Assembly: GCA_025094145.1 (NCBI GenBank)
Contig: JALLLS010000025.1
Span: 124,001-188,000, forward strand
From: Spinellus fusiger
Lineage: Eukaryota > Mucoromycota > Mucoromycetes > Mucorales > Phycomycetaceae
Direction of reading: 5' to 3'
Length of the DNA: 64,000 nucleotides
Shown: in pieces, positions 15,708 through 28,101 of the stretch
Layout: each line of letters begins with the position of its first letter
Position numbering within the stretch: the first letter of the stretch is position 1
Translations under genes and position numbers: made by a program
The notes under the pieces: model-generated
Seen by the model: only the letters and a program-made list of their open reading frames with translations
Told to the model about the DNA's origin: nothing
The model's database searches: none

Positions 15708-18509
15708 TCTCATGAAATGATAAAAAGCACATTCATATGTACCACTTGAAAACACTCTTCATAGTTAGCCATTAGAACTTCCTACATAAATACACTCTTT
15801 CTACTTTTTTAACCCATGATTATTATTAGTATGAAATCTCCATCTTTTGTAATAAACCAAACAGCATTTTTAGACCTTATTTTTATTTTTATTCTTCTAT
15901 AGGTATAAAAATAAATAAACCTTGAAGATCAGCTTGAACTTTAAACATAATAATAAAAGGGCCCTGCTCCATTGAATTAAATTAACCTAACAAGGATTTG
16001 ATGACTGTATTCTATTTATTTATTTTTAAGAACAATGTAACATAATAATAGGATAGGCAGAAGAAAGAGAACAAACAGCTAAAAATATCAGCCATCTTTT
16101 TTTTTTCATGCCTTGTAAATATTTCAGAGAATCAATAAAGTAACAAATTTCAAGAATATGTCTTAGGTCATTGTATCTTGGAAAAAGAATGGGTACATTT
16201 ATTTTTACTTTTTTCCTGTAAAAGAGATAAAAGGAAACTTGAGTCATTTTTGTCAATGGATCTTAAACCTTCTTATCTGCTATGGATAATCCATTTTAAC
16301 AATCTTACTAACAAGACTTGAATGTCTCCATTGATTATTAGATAATATGGTTTAAATTGATGAATGCTTTTGCTATTGAAAAGAGTTTAGTCTTGTGAAA
16401 TAAGGGTCACTTATATCCTTAATAAAATGAGATCAAAATGAGATTCTATTTATCTCAACCACTAGAAATGATAAAGGACCTTCAATGAGTGTCTATTCAT
16501 CTGTTAGATGAAATATGATACACTTGCATCCTACAAAGAATAAAATACCTGATAGAGACATTATTATATTTCAAAGTACTTATGACGGTATGTACCTTTC
16601 AGTTTTCCGCTATTATTCGCATACAGGGTGCATACAGGCTATACTAGCTTCTAAAATCACAAAGGATAGAAATTATCCATTGATAGGTTTTCAAAGTGTG
16701 GAGACAAGGGTTAGATTTCCTCTCTTGGCTTTACTTGACCTTGAAAAATAGAGCAATACTAACCTCATAGTATCATAGCACAGAAAAGGAAATCTGTGGA
16801 TCTTCATTCTGTCTGTTTTTTAAATAGGAATTCCTAGCCATATCAACATACAAATGTCTATAAATAGTGCTAAAACACATAAAAATCACTTAAATGAACA
16901 TCCTTTAGTCGATTTCATTTGAATTTGGCTCTACAGTTCATGCTGCATGAATGATTCCGAGATATTTCTTTGAATTGCTTTGAATTATTATAATCACAGC
17001 AGTAAGGCGTTTGCTTGGAACATATTTAATTTAATATATATTTAATCTCCAAGGATATTATTTAGTCATTTGTACTATGCTACTAATTGTTATTATTATT
17101 TTTTAAAAGAGAATTAAATTTTATCCCTACCGTCGGCTTCTACAATAGTTATAGAAATAGAGTAGAAGGGTCTTCAATTTTTACTGACACAAGCATAATT
17201 ATAATAACAATAATAAAAGACGGGATGTCTATTTTCATAGTCTTTGAAGGTTGATCTATACTGGATTCATCTTGCTAAGATGAATAGATTTAGACGGCAG
17301 TACCAAATATGAAAAGAAATTCAAAGGTTTATTTAAATGAGAAGAACATTCTATTTGAATTGCTTTGAATTGAATAAATGAAACCATTAACTATCAATTA
17401 AAACATTAAGGCAATGGACTCTGTTTTATTAAACACTATAATGATTGACAATAACAATACATTGGCTAAATACTTGGAATGACCTCTCTTACAAAACACA
17501 TTCTTTTGAAATCATTAGATAGATAGGACTTAATTTCTTCTTATTTTGGCTTTTATTTTTATTTCATCATAGCACTTTATTCTAAACAAGTAAAGTTATT
17601 ACTACTTTATAGTGCTTCTCCGTAGTACAATAGTGTCTTAACAATCTCATAAAATTCATTGACAAACTCCGTGAAATGAACTAGAGTCAGCAAGCTCTGG
17701 TCTTAATAAAGTGACTTGTTAATATGTTATGTGTAATAGTTTTTCTTCTGTATTCCCTTTGTATTTTATTACATTTCCAAAACTATTATCTCGTTCCCGC
17801 TTTGTTTTTTAGCAACTGTTGCTGTTTTATTCTCTTTATTCTCTCTAAAATAATAATAACTTATTCAATCTCTACCACAACCTCAATGATTTTATTTTAA
17901 AAGAAAAAGAGAAAAGTACATATGACTTAGCTACTCTTCTAAGGGTACTTTGTATAAAAATATTGAAAAGAAAAGAAAAACAAACTCAATAATGTGAATA
18001 TGAAATGAATCAGTCACATAAGACTAAACACGAATTTAAGCACAATGCATAAATCTTTGGTGATTCTTTTAAAAATAAATAAATAAGTTGTATAGTTTTT
18101 TTTTGGTTGTCTATGAAAGAGATGTTTTAACCTATGAACACACAATTGAATTTCTGCTAAAGCCGATTTTACAATCAATAATACTATTTACATAAATGTA
18201 AAATATTACTTATGATTACAGATTGTATGAGACAAAATCATTTAAAGAAAAATACTCTTAAAAAATTAATTTATCTGTGTATAGCTTGCTAATGAGCCAA
18301 AGACTATCATGACAGAAATTAATGGTATGAATAAGAGGAAAACCTTACACTTCAATAATACTGCTTTCAGATAATAATAATATTATTATTAGCATTTCAT
18401 ATTCGTAACCTGAAACTCTATATTTATCAATACAAATGGAACACCATTGTATTCTAAAATGATGAGGTAAAAGTCTTTTTCTTTTTAAAAAATACATATT
18501 TCTTTTTTT
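15708..18509. other. AT-rich region without recognisable genes
   Basis: About 2.8 kb of AT-rich sequence with short A/T runs. A 78-codon frame at 16515-16751 (plus) and a 76-codon frame at 16026-16256 (minus) have no motif I know and no splice support. I see no transposon ends. This marks the transition from the gene-dense block to the transposon-rich block. Confidence 0.6.
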
Positions 18510-19760
18510 TTTAGTTTCATACTTTATCTTGACATTGTTATAGCCTCATTAATTCATTATATAAAGGCGTAAGTTTTAATATATACATGAAATAGTGTTT
18601 AGAATACATAAAAGTGGTTTTATTGCAAGATTAGCTAACAACCGCTGTGGCCACCTTTGACATCTATGGCTGCCCGGTATCTCCGCCCCATGCTGGCAAT
18701 AAGGGTGTCTGTCACTTCTTTAGATATTTTGCCCCATTCTAGCATCAAGGCCACCTCTAACTTTTCCTTGGTGGAATATACCATTCTGTCCTTCCTAATA
18801 TCCTTATCAAGGTAAGTCCATGCATGCTCAATTAGATTGAGATCGGGACTTTGTGAGGGCCAGTAAAGAGTCATTACTATATCATTTGCCACCTTCCATT
18901 CTCGAGCTGCCTTACTATTATGGGTCTAGTGTTGCTCTACTGTAGGCAATAAATGACTCCAGGGTTCAGGAGACATAGATAAGTTTATGGCAGTAGACTT
19001 CTCCCAAGACATTAATGTACTTGTCGGAGTATACTGTGCTCTCCACTACAATCCATCTCCCAACACCCTCTCCACTGAAACAGCCCCATAATATCATTCA
19101 ACCACCACCAGAATCTTTATCTCCAGGACATTATCGGTATTCAATGCTGTATACTATCTTATCTTATTATCTTATTATATAATTATTGCCATTATAGCTT
19201 ATCATCTCTACTCTAAACTCATCTGACAAAACTATTTTCTGTCACTGATCGTGTCTAGTCGAAATGTTCTCAGGCCCAAGAAAGGTTTGCCTCTGTATTC
19301 TTCTTTGTGAGAAGAGACTTGATCACCAGACTTTACAAATAAAATTCCGTTTCATCAAGGTATTTCTTCAGAGTTGGTCTTGATACCTTGATAGTTATAT
19401 TCTTCATGCTGGCTTCTTTTTTTTTGTCAAAGATCACTCACAACTGTTCTACCTAACCATCGAAGAGCCTCTATCATTAAATTATCTCTTTCAACCACTC
19501 TTGATTGAAGGTTCAACTTGACTTGTTTCTTTAAAGTGATTCACAATGCTTCCTACAGTGGAAGTAGGTACGTTGAGCAACGAGACGCCTCGGCTAGGAT
19601 ATAGTTTACACTCAGCACCAGGTTGAGGATGACTGAGCAAGTTTTGATGCTGTTATCTTTTCTATACATCCCGGAATATTTAGTGAGGATATTTGTATTT
19701 CTGGATGATATAGATATCATGAAAAAAGGGTATTTTTATTATAAAAGAAAATAACCTATT
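18510..19760 (-). mobile_element. Decayed Tc1/mariner element, family E copy 1
   Basis: This minus-strand Tc1-type relic has its 3' coding end on the left. The clearest part is 18635-18892, which encodes YWPSQSPDLNLIEHAW, the region of the third catalytic acidic residue, and then GRRYRAAIDVKGGHSG, the usual Tc1 C-terminus. Upstream parts are full of stops. Positions 18889-19227 are almost identical to 26818-27157 in copy 2, whereas both flanks have diverged strongly. I could not define terminal inverted repeats, so the ends are approximate. Confidence 0.75.
18635..18892 (-). pseudogene. Tc1 transposase C-terminal fragment
   Basis: An 85-codon open remnant has the conserved Tc1 sequence PSQSPDLN followed by LIEHAW, whose E is the third catalytic residue, and ends with an AAIDVKGGH-type tail. 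The rest of the transposase is broken in all frames upstream. Confidence 0.85.
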
Positions 19761-19892
19761 ATTTAAAAAGAGTAATTACTTTTTGAGGCTCACCTTAATA
19801 TGTTATACATAGTTATGATTTTTTTTCTATATGAATATAAAATTTACTTGAATCAATCCAATGACCACCAATTTAATCTTTTTCTCGATATA

Positions 19893-21257
19893 CAGTCATA
19901 CAACATTAGAAAGGGTACTTTTTTTTCTTTTTTTTTTTTGAAATCCTGAGAAAGAACATGTTTTATGCATGAAAAGGCTACGACCTCAAAACATATATTA
20001 ATGACCTCAAATTCAACACAAAGTTGGTTTAACATATTTTCTATAGTAATATATAAATATAAATATAAATATAAATATAAATATAGTTAATATTTTTTAT
20101 GGCCTGCTTTGGCATCAATGACTGTCTGGTATCTATCTGTTATGTTTTGAATTTATTGTTGTGCAAGTTCAACACCAAACCTCTCCCACTCTTCTGCAAG
20201 TAGAGCCTTCAAACTCTCAACATTGGTAATAGATACCTTTATTTATTTAATTCTTCTTTCCATAGCCCACCAAACGTGTTCAATTGGGTTTGAGTCAGGG
20301 ATTAGTGTGAGTCAGTAATAAGCTCTAAATTTGATATGTCTCTTTCTACCATCCAGCATAGGCCCCAGTATGATAGCTAACACCCTCTTCTTGTAACAAA
20401 AACTCGCTGTCTTCTTTCTGATACAATTCAATAAACCATGGCGGAAATTTTCCTGCCAAAATGTTGACATATACGTCCTGATTTACACTGCCATCAATAA
20501 AGACCAAAGGCCCAGATCCACCCGCCCAGAAACAGCTCTAAATCATTATGCTGCCTTTCCCCTCATTTGGTTTTAGTTACACTATAAGCTGTCTTGTATT
20601 TTTCTCCAATATCTATAATCACTCTGACTCTTCCCTAGTAACCTTCTACTTCAAACTGTGACTTATCAGACTATACAACATGTCTCCAGTCCTCAAGGGT
20701 CCAATTGACCCATTCCTTTGCCCAACGAAGCCTTTTTCTTCATTTTTTTAGATAACCTTGGCTTGTATGCTTTAAAATAAGAATCATACCCAATCTGGTG
20801 TATTTATTTGATTAATGTTGCTCTACAGATGATTATCTGATGTGCCTTAAGTTCAAAATTTATGAAGTTATAGAAGGCAAATGGGTTTCCTCTTAGAATG
20901 GCCTCAATTTGTCTGAGGTCTCTCTCATTTAGTTTCTTTGGTGTACCACAATTAGGATTTGGTAGAAGTGTATCAGTAGTCTTGATTCTACTAATGATAT
21001 TCTGGACAGTAGACCTGCTAATGCCAATGACCTTTGAAATGCTACCCATGGAGTAATTCTTTTTTTTCAAAGCCAATAAACATCCCAGTACTCTTTTTCT
21101 TGAAGCCTATTATAAACTCTTGAGTTTCTAGTTGGTTATTCTGCGTTTGACATATGAGATTGTTTAATGAAATGTGATTCTGTGGTAAAAAGAATAGTCA
21201 TCTTTAAAAGTATATAAATTATGGGGTCGTACCTTTCTTAATTTTGTATGATTGTGG
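19893..21257 (-). mobile_element. Dead Tc1/mariner element, family D copy 1
   Basis: An element of about 1.36 kb inserted at TA (19891-19892 and 21258-21259). The terminal inverted repeats share the core ATTAGAAAGGGTAC; the left end reads CAGTCATACAACATTAG and the right end is an altered version. The transposase runs on the minus strand. Its N-terminal helix-turn-helix part is open at 20804-21076 (NYSMGSISKVIGISRST), then stops and frameshifts follow, shared with copy 2. Its right end abuts secreted-protein copy A. The element cannot encode an active transposase. Confidence 0.88.
20804..21076 (-). pseudogene. Tc1 transposase N-terminal fragment, copy 1
   Basis: A 90-codon open remnant contains a helix-turn-helix DNA-binding region (MGSISKVIGISRSTVQNII) and a second HTH-like part (KKLNERDLRQIEAIL). 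Downstream catalytic regions remain visible but are interrupted by stops. Confidence 0.85.
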
Positions 21258-21397
21258 TATTAAGCATAAGCTTTATTATTTTGGAGCAGTTCATAATAGG
21301 AGCTAATAAATAAATTAAGGAAAAAAATTCTAGGTACTCTCATCAAGAGAAGGTACATATAAATAAATATAAAGAATGGCCAAGGTGGTTCTATTCT

Positions 21398-21857
21398 TTA
21401 AGCCCAGTTCCAGGTGATGTGGACACGACCAGCGCTCATATCAGCAATCTTAGCAAAGGCAGCAGGACTCAAGTCAAGACTTCCGTAGCTACAAGTGGGG
21501 CAGGTGTCAACCTAAAAGTAAGAAGAAATGTGAGCGGGTTGGGTTGCATAGTCACAGCTTAATCTGAGTTGACAAACTTACAGTAAAGACTTTGACAGAT
21601 CCCTTGGGGCCCTTGACGTTGATCCACTTACCACAGTTGTGGTTGTTGTTGGGGTTAGCACCATTGGCCATCTGAGCAGAGTTCACAGCAACAATGAAGT
21701 CAGAGTCCTTGCTCCACCATCCACAAGAACCGAGACCGGTGTTGTAGTAGGTACCGTCACCAGAAAAGCTGCCACGCTCTTCAACAGGGGCAGCAAGAGC
21801 CAACTGAGCAGCAGAGGCAAGGAAGAAGATGGAAGCAAAGCGGGTGATAGCAGACAT
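21398..21857 (-). CDS. Secreted RlpA-like double-psi beta-barrel protein, copy A
   Basis: Two exons (21857-21582 and 21511-21398) encode 129 residues. The start MSAITRFASIFFLASAAQL is a clear signal peptide with likely cleavage after ALAA or ALA. The mature part has the fungal RlpA-like/expansin-type double-psi barrel pattern: GDGTYYNTGLGSCGWW, DSDFIVAVNSAQM, NHNCGKWINV, then VDTCPTC and LDLSPAAFAKIAD, ending HITWNWA. Such proteins are small extracellular wall-associated or cysteine-paired proteins; the substrate is not predictable from sequence. I chose the internal ATG at 21857 over the upstream in-frame one at 21905 because it starts the signal peptide and leaves the TATA box upstream. An apparently identical coding copy lies 8,201 bp away. 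Confidence 0.88.
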
Positions 21858-21911
21858 GTTTAGAGAGAAGATGTTGTTTATTGGATACTGCCTGATGAAG
21901 ACCAAAGAGAG

Positions 21912-21922
21912 GGTTTATATAG
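21912..21922 (-). promoter_or_regulatory. TATA box of secreted-protein copy A
   Basis: On the minus strand CTATATAAAC lies about 55-65 nt upstream of the chosen ATG at 21857, a normal position for a fungal core promoter. The same box is at 30113-30123 in copy B. Confidence 0.6.
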
Positions 21923-22076
21923 TATTATTATTTTTTCTATAGCAGCCCATCTTATTACTGTCTTTAAAAACAAATGAAATGTGTAATATCAGCCATCAGT
22001 CTGTGTAAGGATACATAGACACTAGGCTCTGTGTATATTAATGTTTTATTTAGAAACCAATAATGACAAGTCAGTA

Positions 22077-24735
22077 AGATTAAATAAGCTAGCCTATTTC
22101 TATGAAATAGGAAAGATTTAAATTATTTTTCTCATTTATAAATAAAACTTAGTATCACAAGTACCAGTAGTTGGGTGTAGCAAGAACTAATCAAATGGTC
22201 ATGAATAGTAACAGATATTTAAGATGTTATTTATTTTGTGAATACAAAAACAGTTGAATTACTAACCAAAGTAGCACTTTTTAATAACTTTATCTCGTTT
22301 GGGTCAGTACCGATAGAGTTCTGACAAGATCTTGCTAATTCTTACAGCCATTAAATTTACTAAACTTTGTGTTCTCAACCCTTTTATTTTTATATCTGTA
22401 ATATGGAAAGTATATTAAAGTTGAAATAACACATCACCAGGAGATTTCTGGGATATATAAGGAAGTATCGTGAGAATAAAATTACAATATTATCATGATT
22501 GGCTAATATGTTTGAGAAGGCCTTTTTGATGTCTAAATGGTCAATTTCAAACTCTACTTGCCTGTTTTAGCAATGACTATTGACTTTGCAATTAAAAGGT
22601 ATAGAATTGACTGTAAAGAGAAATAGTCCTGAGATTAAAACATAATTTGTTATCCTTAAGCCCACAGTATTTGCAACATAATGTTTAAGAAAATATTTAT
22701 TGTAGGACTTACACCGAATTAATTCCAATGGTCATTGTATAAAAGAGAGTCAAGCTTACTTTTGTTAAGAACAGTGTATCTATTAATTGACTGAGTATTC
22801 ATAATCACTTCAGTAACTATGTTATTGTTTCTAATACTGTCTTTTAGGCTGAAGGCAAATAGAGTGTGAATTGTTTGACTTGTGGATTTTATGAGTGAAG
22901 GCTATAGTGTATGCCTCATCAGTATAGAGAGAAGTCTTAAACACCACTAAAGGCTATTTTGGAAATAGAAAAGTAAGTAGTGTCTTCATCTGGGCTTGAG
23001 CTCAATGTATTTCACAAGACACTCATTGCATTGTTATTAGGCAAGTAAAGACTCTTCTCAAGTCAGTCTCAAGTAGTCTTCTACAAGGTCAATACTGTCT
23101 AGGGTATACTCCTGAGCATAGCTATTTGTCTTGCAAAGACAAAGAATAAGGCTTTTAGGGTATAGATTCTATTGCTATGAAGGGAATATACTTAGGCAGT
23201 AGCTATAGTCATAATATAGTATTAGCTATAATATTATAATAAACAATTTTATTCATAATGTCGTAAGACTATTTCCAAAAATGTATGTTCTCAATGTGTC
23301 ATAGAACAACCAAAAGAGAAAGGTTACTACATACGTCAGGAACGCGCAAGTAATACAACGCATTATATCATCGACACTTGCATTATATCATCAAAACGTA
23401 TACCGCACATTATAGCTTATAGCAGTAGAAAACCATTATAAAAGAGATTTACAATTGAATAAATAAAGAGGAGAGTTTAACTACACGTTGACTGACCGGA
23501 TTCCTTTGATATCTAAGATCAAAGACGACAATAAACACTATTTTATTGATAATCTAATTTGATACTGAGGTATTCTACAAAAGGAAATAAATGTTTGGAT
23601 ATACGCAAACCTTTTAATTTTAATCATTGTTCCATATAAGATAATGTATTTTCGGTCTCAGAAGGAATAATATATCACCGCCTAAAGGCCATAAATCTCC
23701 TGGTGTGTACACAATTCATATTACAACTTGACATTTATATAAGATTTATGCTTAAAAAACTTTTGTGAATTTATACTTAGTGTTTTTTTTGTATTAGAAC
23801 CCTTTTATAAATATATTCCCAGGCTTTAAACTTAGTTTATAAATCTGATGAGCTAAAATTTTATTGAGATGTTTTAAGACATATGAACATTTAATAATTA
23901 TAACATTGAGATGATTTATCAAGTATCATATAGTATACCATCAAACTATACCATGAAAGGAAGATAAATAAAATGATTTAGGTATCACTGACAAACGGAG
24001 CAGCTGAGCCATCAATTCCAGACTTTTGTATGAAATTAAGTTTTTGTAGTATTAAAATTTCCCATAACTCTCAATGATACTGACTCTAGCTAATATGAAT
24101 GTACTACATAATTCCAAACAATTTAGAAGTTATCGAATAGCTTAGTTTAAAATTGAATACTTTCAATGTAATCAGAATTAATTTCCTTGCTTAGCCTATT
24201 GCATGGCAAACTATCATCCTCATCACTCCATCACATAATGCCCACCATTGTCCTGTTTTCCTTATGCCGCCTATACTCTCACTCTCACCACAGTCCTGAA
24301 TATTTCTTGATGACCTGTCCAAGGGTTTGGCCTGTCTGGATGGCTGTACTGTCTATTGATTCAATATTTACACTCCTTTTCTCTCCCTCCCAATAGACCT
24401 CTGACTAGTAGTCAGGTCCTTGGTGCAGTACTACAGGCAGCTTGGCATGGCTACTGGGCCAGCCACTTCTATAACTATTTTTCTCACTCTCACTATCTCT
24501 GAAAGTACCCAATCCATCTTTACCACCCTTATTCTCAAAAACAAATACATCTCATAGTCTAGTGTATATTTGTCTTTCATGTTCACTTGCATTTGTATTA
24601 TCTCTTTTAGTTCTGTTTTCTTTGTCTAATTTTCCCTATTTTTTCTGCAAGTGACTTGTGTCCACTATTTTTTCTCAGTCAGACCTCTCAGTGCGACGTG
24701 TGACTGCGTAAAGATGCTTAATAAAAAGTGTCTTG
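22077..24735. other. AT-rich region, no gene called
   Basis: Mostly AT-rich non-coding sequence. A GC-richer island at about 24180-24500 has a short open frame that reads VLGAVLQAAWHGYW on the plus strand. It could be a retroelement scrap, but I cannot place it. Around 23440-23560 a segment reading TTAACTACAC and then CAAAGACGACAA is related to 25610-25760, suggesting an old dispersed repeat. No RNA genes are seen. Confidence 0.5.
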
Positions 24736-25435
24736 CACTATCTTCGAAAAATATTCGCATAACCTCGGAAAAAAATTGCACACTTTTTTTTTCACTTTTT
24801 GTACAAAGTGTGCGAAATTTATCAGAGGATTTTTACTTAAACATGTTTCAAGTTTCAAAGAAGAGTAACAGTAAAATCCCTTAAGATCAATGATGAGAAC
24901 ATCGCTACACGCTTCAGTGATCCTCATGTTTAAAGTCTCACTTTCTAATAGCTTTTCTCTTTTAAACTTACTCTTCACAATAGACCATGCTTGCTCGATG
25001 GGATTGATCTCAGGATATTACAGTGGAAGAATTAAATATTCGTAGCCGCGACTTACAATAAGTCTACTAATTTCTTTTAATGAAAGCGTGCTTTCTTAAA
25101 TGATAAAGCACATTTTTCTGTCATAAAGTTATAGCCTTTTTAGTGACCTCGGGTTTTGACTGAGATTTCTAAAGTGATTTTAAGTCCAATTAAGTACTCT
25201 AGTCTATGACATTCTGAAGAGGAAAACATTCTTTAACTACATCCATCAATATGGGTTCGTTGTCCAATTCGTCGATTGCATTTGCCTGTCCATCTCCATA
25301 ATAAATTTTCAAGTTCATTTTTGAAGAAATAATATTTCGAAAAATGTGCAAAAAATATTTATGAAATTGTGCAAAAAGTAAAATATAAAGTGAACAATTT
25401 CTTTCTGAGGTTGTGCGAACCTTCCGAAAATAGTG
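24736..25435 (-). mobile_element. Internally deleted IS630/Tc1-type element, family C
   Basis: A relic of about 700 bp. Imperfect inverted ends begin CACTATCTTCG on the left and (reversed) CACTATTTTCGG on the right, followed by subterminal GTGCGAA-type motifs; TA follows the right end. The minus strand retains the transposase end, which reads NPIEQAWSIVKSKFKRE and then RITEACSDVLIIDLKGF, homologous to the family A transposase at 49-50.4 kb. The N-terminal remnant lies at about 25199-25340. The catalytic middle is deleted. Confidence 0.75.
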
Positions 25436-26551
25436 TACAAAAAAAAATTCGTTGCTCAAAGTCAGTATGATATCTTAAAAGACACTTACCATAATCGAAA
25501 GTGCTACTATTTTGGGAGTTATATCTCAAAGACTACTAAACTGAGAAGGGGGCGCCATCAAATATTAAGGAATGATGATAGTTCATAGCATTCAATAGCT
25601 TACCTCTGTGACTAATACTAGTTGAATAGAAGTATAAAAGAAGTATAAATATGAAATAATGAATAGAAGGGCTTAACTACACTTTTTACTGTTCTGTATA
25701 CCTTTAGTCTAAGATCTCAAAGACGACAACAGGAATCAGAAGAATTATATACTAAAATTAAGCAATGTCTGAGATATTTTACAGGTCCTAATGCTATGTC
25801 TTTATGTGCGTAAAATAGCAGTCCCTGCCACGAGTTTTATTTGAGTTGTAAGAATATGTCCTTGAACATTTTGCTGTTTTTGAGATTCAGAGTAAAATAA
25901 TAGAATTGTATAAATATATAGGTAGCTTGAATATTTTAATTCATTTATAAGAAATAAGATAAAATGATTGTATCATAAAAGAATGTATTTGTTTAGACAT
26001 ACAGTTTATTTTATAACACTATAAATACATAAGACAATAATGTTGTTAATAGTATAATAGTATAATAGTATAATAATATAATAGTATCTTGGTAATTGGT
26101 AATTGATTTCTATAGCAATTATTAATAACTACTGATAACATCTTACTGTGAGACAGTAAAGAACTAAAAAAAAACATGAATGAGCTATTTTGTTTATAGC
26201 AGTGATTTTTGTGATTTATAAATAAAAACGTTTCCAGCTAAAACATTTATTATTATTATTTTAATTTTATATTCTTGATGGACAATCGCAGTATATGAGA
26301 ACTCCACAGTATATTGAAAACAAGTATCTATTTTGAAGATTCTATTGTTTGAAGGTATACTTTTGTTTACATATTATCTTTATGGTGAATAAAAGAAAAC
26401 ACTACAATATTCTTTGTTTATATAATCATACTCAATGTTACAACTATAGATATATTCCATGCAGTTGATAGTACTTTCAAGAGTATAGATGTTTATTATT
26501 AATTAAAGTGACACTCAAAAAATAATAATCTCTTTTAAACAGATGATTAAT
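25436..26551. other. AT-rich region, no gene called
   Basis: AT-rich, with a GTATAATA-type simple repeat near 26049-26085 and a segment (about 25610-25760) distantly similar to 23440-23560. Nothing else is supportable. Confidence 0.5.
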
Positions 26552-27910
26552 TTTTAGTTTCATACTTTATCTTGATATTGTTTTAACCTTATAGACTTTC
26601 TAGATACAAACTTGAGGCATTAGAAACATATAGTATTATTTATAATGAAAAATAATGTTTTATTTCAAGGTTACTTCATGATCACTGTCAGTCTTTGGTA
26701 TCAAAGACTGACAAGCATGAGGAGATGCTGACATTGAGGCTGTCTGTCACTTGATTTTTTGCCCCATTTCACTACCATAATGGACTCTAACTCTTGTTTA
26801 GTGGAATGTTCCATTTACCACCTTCCATTCTCGAGCTGCCTTACTATTATGGGTCTAGTGTTGCTCTACTGTAGGCAATAAATGACTCCAGGGTTCAGGA
26901 GACATAGATAAGTTTATGGCAGTAGACTTCTCCCAAGACATTAATGTACTTGTCGGAGTATACTGTGCTCTCCACTACAATCCATCTCCCAACACCCTCT
27001 CCACTGAAACAGCCCCATAATATCATTCAACCACCACCAGAACTCTTTATCTCCAGGACATTATCGGTATTCAATGCTGTATACTATCTTATCTTATTAT
27101 CTTATTATATAATTATTGCCATTATAGCTTATCATCTCTACTCTAAACTCATCTGACTAGAACACTAAGCACTATTGCTTATGAATACATAAACTGAACT
27201 CATGATCGCATTGGATTTTTTTATGTTTTTTCTTTTATACCAGCAGAGGTTTTGCTTTTTTGATTTCATTCATTTAGTTCTATTTTGTCCAGATGCTTTT
27301 CTAAGATTAACTAAGAAACCTTGATCGGTATGGTCCGGATGAACTCCACTTTTGTTTTTTGAATATCACTCTTGAAAGCTTTACGTGACTATCATAGGGC
27401 CTTGTCATTGTTTTTTCTTATCCAACCAAGAGTGGTTGAAGACAACACTAAGCCTGTCACATTGAAATGCTTCAATGTGTTTCCCATAGAAGAACTAATC
27501 CTATCTTCATTCAACTCAGATATCAACATGCAAAGGCTATCAGGACAAACTACTTCACTTTTTAAAACAATATAGTGAAGATTTGATGAGATTATTTACT
27601 CAAATAGCCTTGTAACTACTACTGATCTTAATCCTGTCAAATGATAAAAAAATCTAATGATGATAGTGCTGACCTTTTAATTTATCCAAGTATCCCAGCA
27701 GCAATGATAGTTCCTTACAGTGGAAGTAGACACACTGAGTGAGCAGGATGCTTCGGACAAGGTAGAGCTCATGTTCAACATTTAGTGTAAAATAGCTGAT
27801 CAGGTCTCGATTCTATTATCTTTTCTATACATCTAATTTTTTTAGAGAAGTTCAATGTTGAATGGTATAGACATTGCAAAAAAGTATTGTTATTGAAAAG
27901 AAAAACCGTA
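26552..27910 (-). mobile_element. Decayed Tc1/mariner element, family E copy 2
   Basis: A divergent relative of copy 1, same orientation. The homologous left part is heavily mutated. About 100 bp covering the NLIEHAW catalytic region is deleted just before 26818, and then 26818-27157 is nearly identical to copy 1 (one extra C in a Pro/Thr-coding run). Right of that the similarity is again weak, but alignable landmarks such as TACAGTGGAAGTAG remain. No open transposase survives. Confidence 0.7.
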
Positions 27911-28101
27911 TATATTGTTATTACTTATTACAATAATGGCACAGAGTTCAAGAAGACTAGTTTATTTTGATTCATCGCTTTACATTAACAATGTATCAAT
28001 CATATAATTTATCCACAGATTAATAGATATATCAATTCAATTCAATTCAATTGCTAAGAAGTTTTTATTTAGATTAATAAAGATCTTGGATATGTATTCT
28101 A

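Larger units (their letters stand above)
21260..22076. repeat. 817-bp segmental duplication, copy A
   Basis: This segment carries the whole secreted-protein gene plus its 3' and promoter flanks. It recurs as a direct copy at 29461-30277 with a constant offset of 8,201 bp. I noticed only one base difference by eye (G/A near 21301-21305). Identity begins directly at the transposon boundary and stops abruptly after TCAGTA. Confidence 0.92.
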
